Source of the DNA: Rathayibacter sp. VKM Ac-2759
GTDB taxonomy: Bacteria; Actinomycetota; Actinomycetes; Actinomycetales; Microbacteriaceae
Direction of reading: 5' to 3'
DNA: 64,000 nt
Assembly (NCBI RefSeq): GCF_009834225.1
Contig: NZ_CP047176.1
Coordinates: forward strand, 3,720,001 to 3,784,000
The notes below the pieces were generated by a model. The model was given only the letters and a program-made list of their open reading frames with translations. It was not told the DNA's origin and made no database searches. The stretch's first letter is position 1, and every line of letters begins with the position of its first letter. A program made the translations under genes and the position numbers. This document shows positions 61,130 to 64,000 of the stretch, in pieces.

Positions 61130-61912
61130 ATGAGCACCAGCACCCGATTCACCGACCGCGTCGTCCTCATCACCGGAGGCGGCTCCGGACTCGGCCGCGC
61201 GAGCGCCGTCCGCCTCGCCGAGGAGGGTGCGAAGCTCGCCCTCGTCGACGTCTCGGAGCAGGGACTCGCCGCGACCGTCGAGGCCCTGCCCGAGGGCACC
61301 GACGTGCTGACGGTCGTCGCCGACGTGTCGAAGGAGGCCGACGTGGACGCCTACGTCGCGCAGACCCTCGAGCGCTTCGGCCGCATCGACGGCTTCTTCA
61401 ACAACGCCGGCATCGAGGGCCGCCAGAACCTCACCGAGGACTTCACCGCCGAGGAGTTCGACAAGGTCGTCGCGATCAACCTGCGCGGGGTGTTCCTCGG
61501 CCTCGAGAAGGTGCTCAAGGTCATGCGCGAGCAGGGCTCGGGCATGGTCGTCAACACCGCGAGCGTCGGCGGCATCACCGGCATCGGCAACCAGTCGGGC
61601 TACGCGGCCGCCAAGCACGGCGTCGTCGGCCTGACCCGCAACTCCGGCATCGAGTACGGCCAGTACGGCATCCGCATCAACGCGATCGCCCCCGGCGCCA
61701 TCTGGACGCCGATGGTCGAGAACTCGATGAAGCAGCTCGACCCCGAGAACCCGCGCCGGGCCGCGGAGGAGTTCATCCAGATCAACCCGACCAAGCGCTA
61801 CGGAGAGGCGGCCGAGATCGCCTCCGTCGTCGCGTTCCTGCTGTCGGACGACGCCGCCTACGTCAACGCGGTCGTGCTGCCGATCGACGGCGGTCAGTCG
61901 ATCAAGTACTGA
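61130..61912 (+). CDS. Short-chain dehydrogenase/reductase (SDR)
   Basis: A 260-residue classical SDR. Cofactor motif LITGGGSGLGRASAVRLAEEG with Asp in ALVDVSEQG (NAD preference), NNAG at about residue 90, catalytic Ser in VVNTASVGG and YAAAKHG (Tyr-x3-Lys). The C-terminus LPIDGGQSIKY is typical of FabG-like and polyol dehydrogenases. AGGAGG precedes the ATG. A palindrome GCTAGGTATAGC lies upstream (near 61034) over a likely -10. The acyl-CoA synthetase gene follows 25 bases later, so the two may share a pathway. Confidence 0.9.
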   Translation: MSTSTRFTDRVVLITGGGSGLGRASAVRLAEEGAKLALVDVSEQGLAATVEALPEGTDVLTVVADVSKEADVDAYVAQTLERFGRIDGFFNNAGIEGRQNLTEDFTAEEFDKVVAINLRGVFLGLEKVLKVMREQGSGMVVNTASVGGITGIGNQSGYAAAKHGVVGLTRNSGIEYGQYGIRINAIAPGAIWTPMVENSMKQLDPENPRRAAEEFIQINPTKRYGEAAEIASVVAFLLSDDAAYVNAVVLPIDGGQSIKY

Positions 61913-61937
61913 AGGCCCTCGCGGCGCGGGAGGGAGA

Positions 61938-63644
61938 ATGGGAGGCATGAACCCCACCGGCAGCTTCCGCGCCGCCCGCGACACCCTGCTCGAGCACCGC
62001 ACCGACGCGGCCGCCGCCACCGCCGCGTTCGCGTGGCCCGACGTCGGCCCCCACTTCAACTGGGCCGTCGACTGGTTCGACGAGATCGCCATCGGCAACG
62101 AGAAGACCGCGCTCTGGATCGTCGAGGAGGACGGCTCGGAGCAGAAGGTCTCGTTCGACCGGATGCGCTGGCGCTCCGATGAGGTCGCCGCCTGGCTGCA
62201 TTCGAGCGGGGTCGAGCAGGGCGACCACGTGATGCTCATGCTCGGCAACCGGCTCGAGCTGTGGGAGGCGATGCTCGCGATCATGAAGCTCGGCGCGGTC
62301 ATCCTGCCCACCACCACCCTCCTCTCGCCCGCCGACCTGGCCGACCGCCTCGAGCGCGGCGAGGTCGCGCACGTGATCGTGGACGCCTCCGAGACCGCGA
62401 AGTTCGAGGGGCTGACCGGCGACTTCGGGCGCATCGCCGTCGGCGGAGCGGTCGACGGGTGGCTCGACTACGCCGATTCGATCGACGCCGCCGGCATCAG
62501 CCCCTCCGTCGTCGTCGACACCGACGACCCGTGCCTCATCTACTTCACGTCGGGGACGACCTCGAAGCCGAAGATGGTCGTGCACACCCAGGAGTCGTAC
62601 CCGGTCGGCCACCTCAGCACCATGTACTGGCTCGGCGTCCGCCCCGACGACGTGCACATGGCGATCAGCTCGCCCGGCTGGGGCAAGCACGCCTGGAGCT
62701 GCTTCTTCGCGCCGTGGAACGCCGAGGCGACGGTGTTCGTCTACAACTACAGCCGCTTCGCTCCCGCGGCGCTGCGCCATCAGCTCGACCGCGCGGGAGT
62801 CACCACCTTCTGCGCTCCGCCGACCGTGTGGCGGATGCTCATCCAGTCGGAGCTCGGCGAGAAGCCCCGCGACCTCACCGAGATCCTCTCGGCCGGCGAG
62901 CCGCTCAACCCCGAGGTGATCGCCACCATCGAGCGCGAGTGGGGGCTCACCATCCGCGACGGCTACGGCCAGACCGAGACGACCGCGATCATCGCGAACC
63001 CGCCCGGCGCCGAGATCGTGCCGGGCGCGATGGGCCGGCCGCTGCCGGGCGTCGCGATCGCGCTCGTCGACCCGCTCACCGGCGAGCCCGCCTCCACCGG
63101 CGAGATCTGCCTCGACCTGTCGGTCGAGCCCGTCAACCTGATGTCGGGCTACCTCGGCGACGACGAGCGCACCGACCGCGCCCGCGCCGACGGCTACTTC
63201 CACACCGGAGACGTCGCGGTGCGCGCCGTCGACGGCACCATCACCTTCGTCGGACGCACCGACGACATCTTCAAGTCGTCCGACTTCAAGATCTCGCCGT
63301 TCGAGGTCGAGAGCGTGCTGCTGCAGCATCCCGCCGTCGCCGAGTCGGCCGTCGTCCCGGCTCCCGACGCGACGCGCCACAGCATCGTCAAGGCGTACAT
63401 CGAGCTGGCGGAGGGCTGGGAGCCGACCCGCGAGACCGCGGCCGCGATCTTCGCCCACACCCGCACCCAGCTGTCGGCGTTCGAGCGCGTGCGCCGGCTC
63501 GAGTTCCACCCGCTGCCCAAGACGATCTCGGGCAAGATCCGCCGCGTCGAACTGCGCGAGCGCGAGGAGGCGGCGTTCGGCCGCGGCGAGGAGATCGCCT
63601 CGGAGTGGCGGAGCGACCGCCTGGGGACGGGAGAGAAGGCCTGA
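61938..63644 (+). CDS. AMP-forming acyl-CoA synthetase
   Basis: A 568-residue member of the acyl-adenylate-forming family. The ATP-binding motif is LIYFTSGTTSKPKMVVHT near residue 200, with DGYGQTETT near 340, the hinge region GYFHTGDVAVRAVDGTITFVGRTDDIFKSS, and the catalytic Lys in PKTISGKIRRVEL near the end. The SPGWGKHAWSCFFAPW segment places it with medium-chain or acetate-like ligases. It would activate a carboxylic acid to its CoA ester. ATG 61938 has GGAGGGAGA; an ATG nine bases on is an alternative. Confidence 0.9.
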   Translation: MGGMNPTGSFRAARDTLLEHRTDAAAATAAFAWPDVGPHFNWAVDWFDEIAIGNEKTALWIVEEDGSEQKVSFDRMRWRSDEVAAWLHSSGVEQGDHVMLMLGNRLELWEAMLAIMKLGAVILPTTTLLSPADLADRLERGEVAHVIVDASETAKFEGLTGDFGRIAVGGAVDGWLDYADSIDAAGISPSVVVDTDDPCLIYFTSGTTSKPKMVVHTQESYPVGHLSTMYWLGVRPDDVHMAISSPGWGKHAWSCFFAPWNAEATVFVYNYSRFAPAALRHQLDRAGVTTFCAPPTVWRMLIQSELGEKPRDLTEILSAGEPLNPEVIATIEREWGLTIRDGYGQTETTAIIANPPGAEIVPGAMGRPLPGVAIALVDPLTGEPASTGEICLDLSVEPVNLMSGYLGDDERTDRARADGYFHTGDVAVRAVDGTITFVGRTDDIFKSSDFKISPFEVESVLLQHPAVAESAVVPAPDATRHSIVKAYIELAEGWEPTRETAAAIFAHTRTQLSAFERVRRLEFHPLPKTISGKIRRVELREREEAAFGRGEEIASEWRSDRLGTGEKA

Positions 63645-63650
63645 GGAGGG

Positions 63651-63669
63651 GCGCCGCCGTCAGCGGCGC
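63651..63669. terminator. Hairpin at convergent gene ends
   Basis: GCGCCGC and GCGGCGC form a 7-bp stem with loop CGTCA, seven bases after the synthetase stop and overlapping the stop of the methyltransferase gene. Confidence 0.55.
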
Positions 63670-64000
63670 ACGGCGATGAGCTCGCCGTGATCGCGTAGGC
63701 CGGGAGTGCTCCGGCGCGCGCGGTGCTCGACCTCGAAGCCGGCGGCCTCGACCGTCGCCGCCACGTCGTCGAGGGGATGGAACCAGGCGGTCGTCACCGC
63801 ATGGTCGAAGGCCTCGACCCGCGGCCCCTCGCAGAAGCCGATCAGCAGGCGACCACCCGGCGCGAGGCTCCGGGCGAATCCCTCCAGCACGGCGGGCAGG
63901 TCGCCCGGCGGCAGGTGGATGATCGAGTACCAGGCGAGGATCCCGCCGAGAGACGCTCCGGCCGCGCCGAGCTCGCGGAGGGTGCCGAGCCGGAACGGCA
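63660..64000 (-). CDS. SAM-dependent methyltransferase, C-terminal part (cut by window edge)
   Basis: About 112 residues of a class I methyltransferase, open at the right edge. Visible order: ILAWYSIIHLPPGDLPAVLE (strand 4 region), GFARSLAPGGRLLIGFCEG, VTTAWFHPLDDVAATVEAAGFEVEHRA. This is the UbiE/COQ5-like lower half; the SAM-binding GxGxG motif lies outside the window. Substrate unknown. Confidence 0.85.
   Translation of the reverse strand, partial: PFRLGTLRELGAAGASLGGILAWYSIIHLPPGDLPAVLEGFARSLAPGGRLLIGFCEGPRVEAFDHAVTTAWFHPLDDVAATVEAAGFEVEHRARRSTPGLRDHGELIAVRR

Overview
The window is very GC-rich, with dense, C-ending codon use, many lipobox lipoproteins, an LAFTG cell-wall sorting signal, DUF222/HNH paralogues, a DUF7882-like protein and a PitA operon in the mycobacterial order. 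This points to a Gram-positive actinobacterium, most likely a plant- or soil-associated member of Microbacteriaceae (inference; no rRNA or marker gene is present). I saw no tRNA, rRNA, CRISPR array or insertion sequence.

Layout. 1-3.2 kb: the end of a carbohydrate ABC operon (permease, lipoprotein binding protein) followed by a cupin and a sugar-phosphate isomerase. 3.2-11.4 kb: a restriction island with an intact McrB-McrC pair, a two-gene minus-strand cassette with an EcsC-like membrane protein, and an hsdR remnant that has lost its 5' end and its hsdM/hsdS partners. 11.4-18.7 kb: a repeat-filled gap, an oxidoreductase-Dabb fusion, a wall-anchored alkaline phosphatase, and a retron-type reverse transcriptase. 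Directly upstream of the reverse transcriptase lies a 168-nt segment bounded by 21-nt inverted repeats that looks like an msr-msd RNA locus. 18.7-20.4 kb: a metal efflux pump, its ArsR sensor and a tandem hairpin array. 20.5-35.3 kb: a galactan system made of a secreted GH30 enzyme, a LacI regulator, a sugar ABC importer and an intracellular GH35 beta-galactosidase. Both promoters carry the same pair of operators at the same 35-bp spacing. Inserted in this stretch are DUF808, DUF222/HNH, MarR and FAD monooxygenase genes. 35.3-42.7 kb: small lipoproteins, DUF2332, DUF7882-like, AraC, DinB and DUF1801-like genes. 42.7-49.8 kb: a second sugar operon (binding protein, two permeases, GH3 glycosidase) with a divergent LacI regulator. 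49.8-53.5 kb: a lipid-like cluster of KASIII/OleA-like synthase, GT2 glycosyltransferase, extended SDR and MBL hydrolase. 53.6-56.2 kb: a phosphate transporter operon. 56.3-64 kb: pterin dehydratase-VOC fusion, VOC protein, second DUF222/HNH gene, M23 peptidase, lipoprotein, SDR, acyl-CoA synthetase and the end of a methyltransferase gene.

How the parts work together. Polysaccharide-derived sugars are cut outside (GH30), imported by CUT1-type ABC systems that rely on an ATPase encoded elsewhere, and split inside (GH35, GH3), each system under a local LacI repressor. Defence functions (McrBC, the hsdR relic and the putative retron) cluster in the first 18 kb. Three families of non-coding repeats are scattered between genes: a TCGA-bounded REP-like element, a GTTGTCGCACT hairpin and a GAGCCG repeat. 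They are among the least explained features here.
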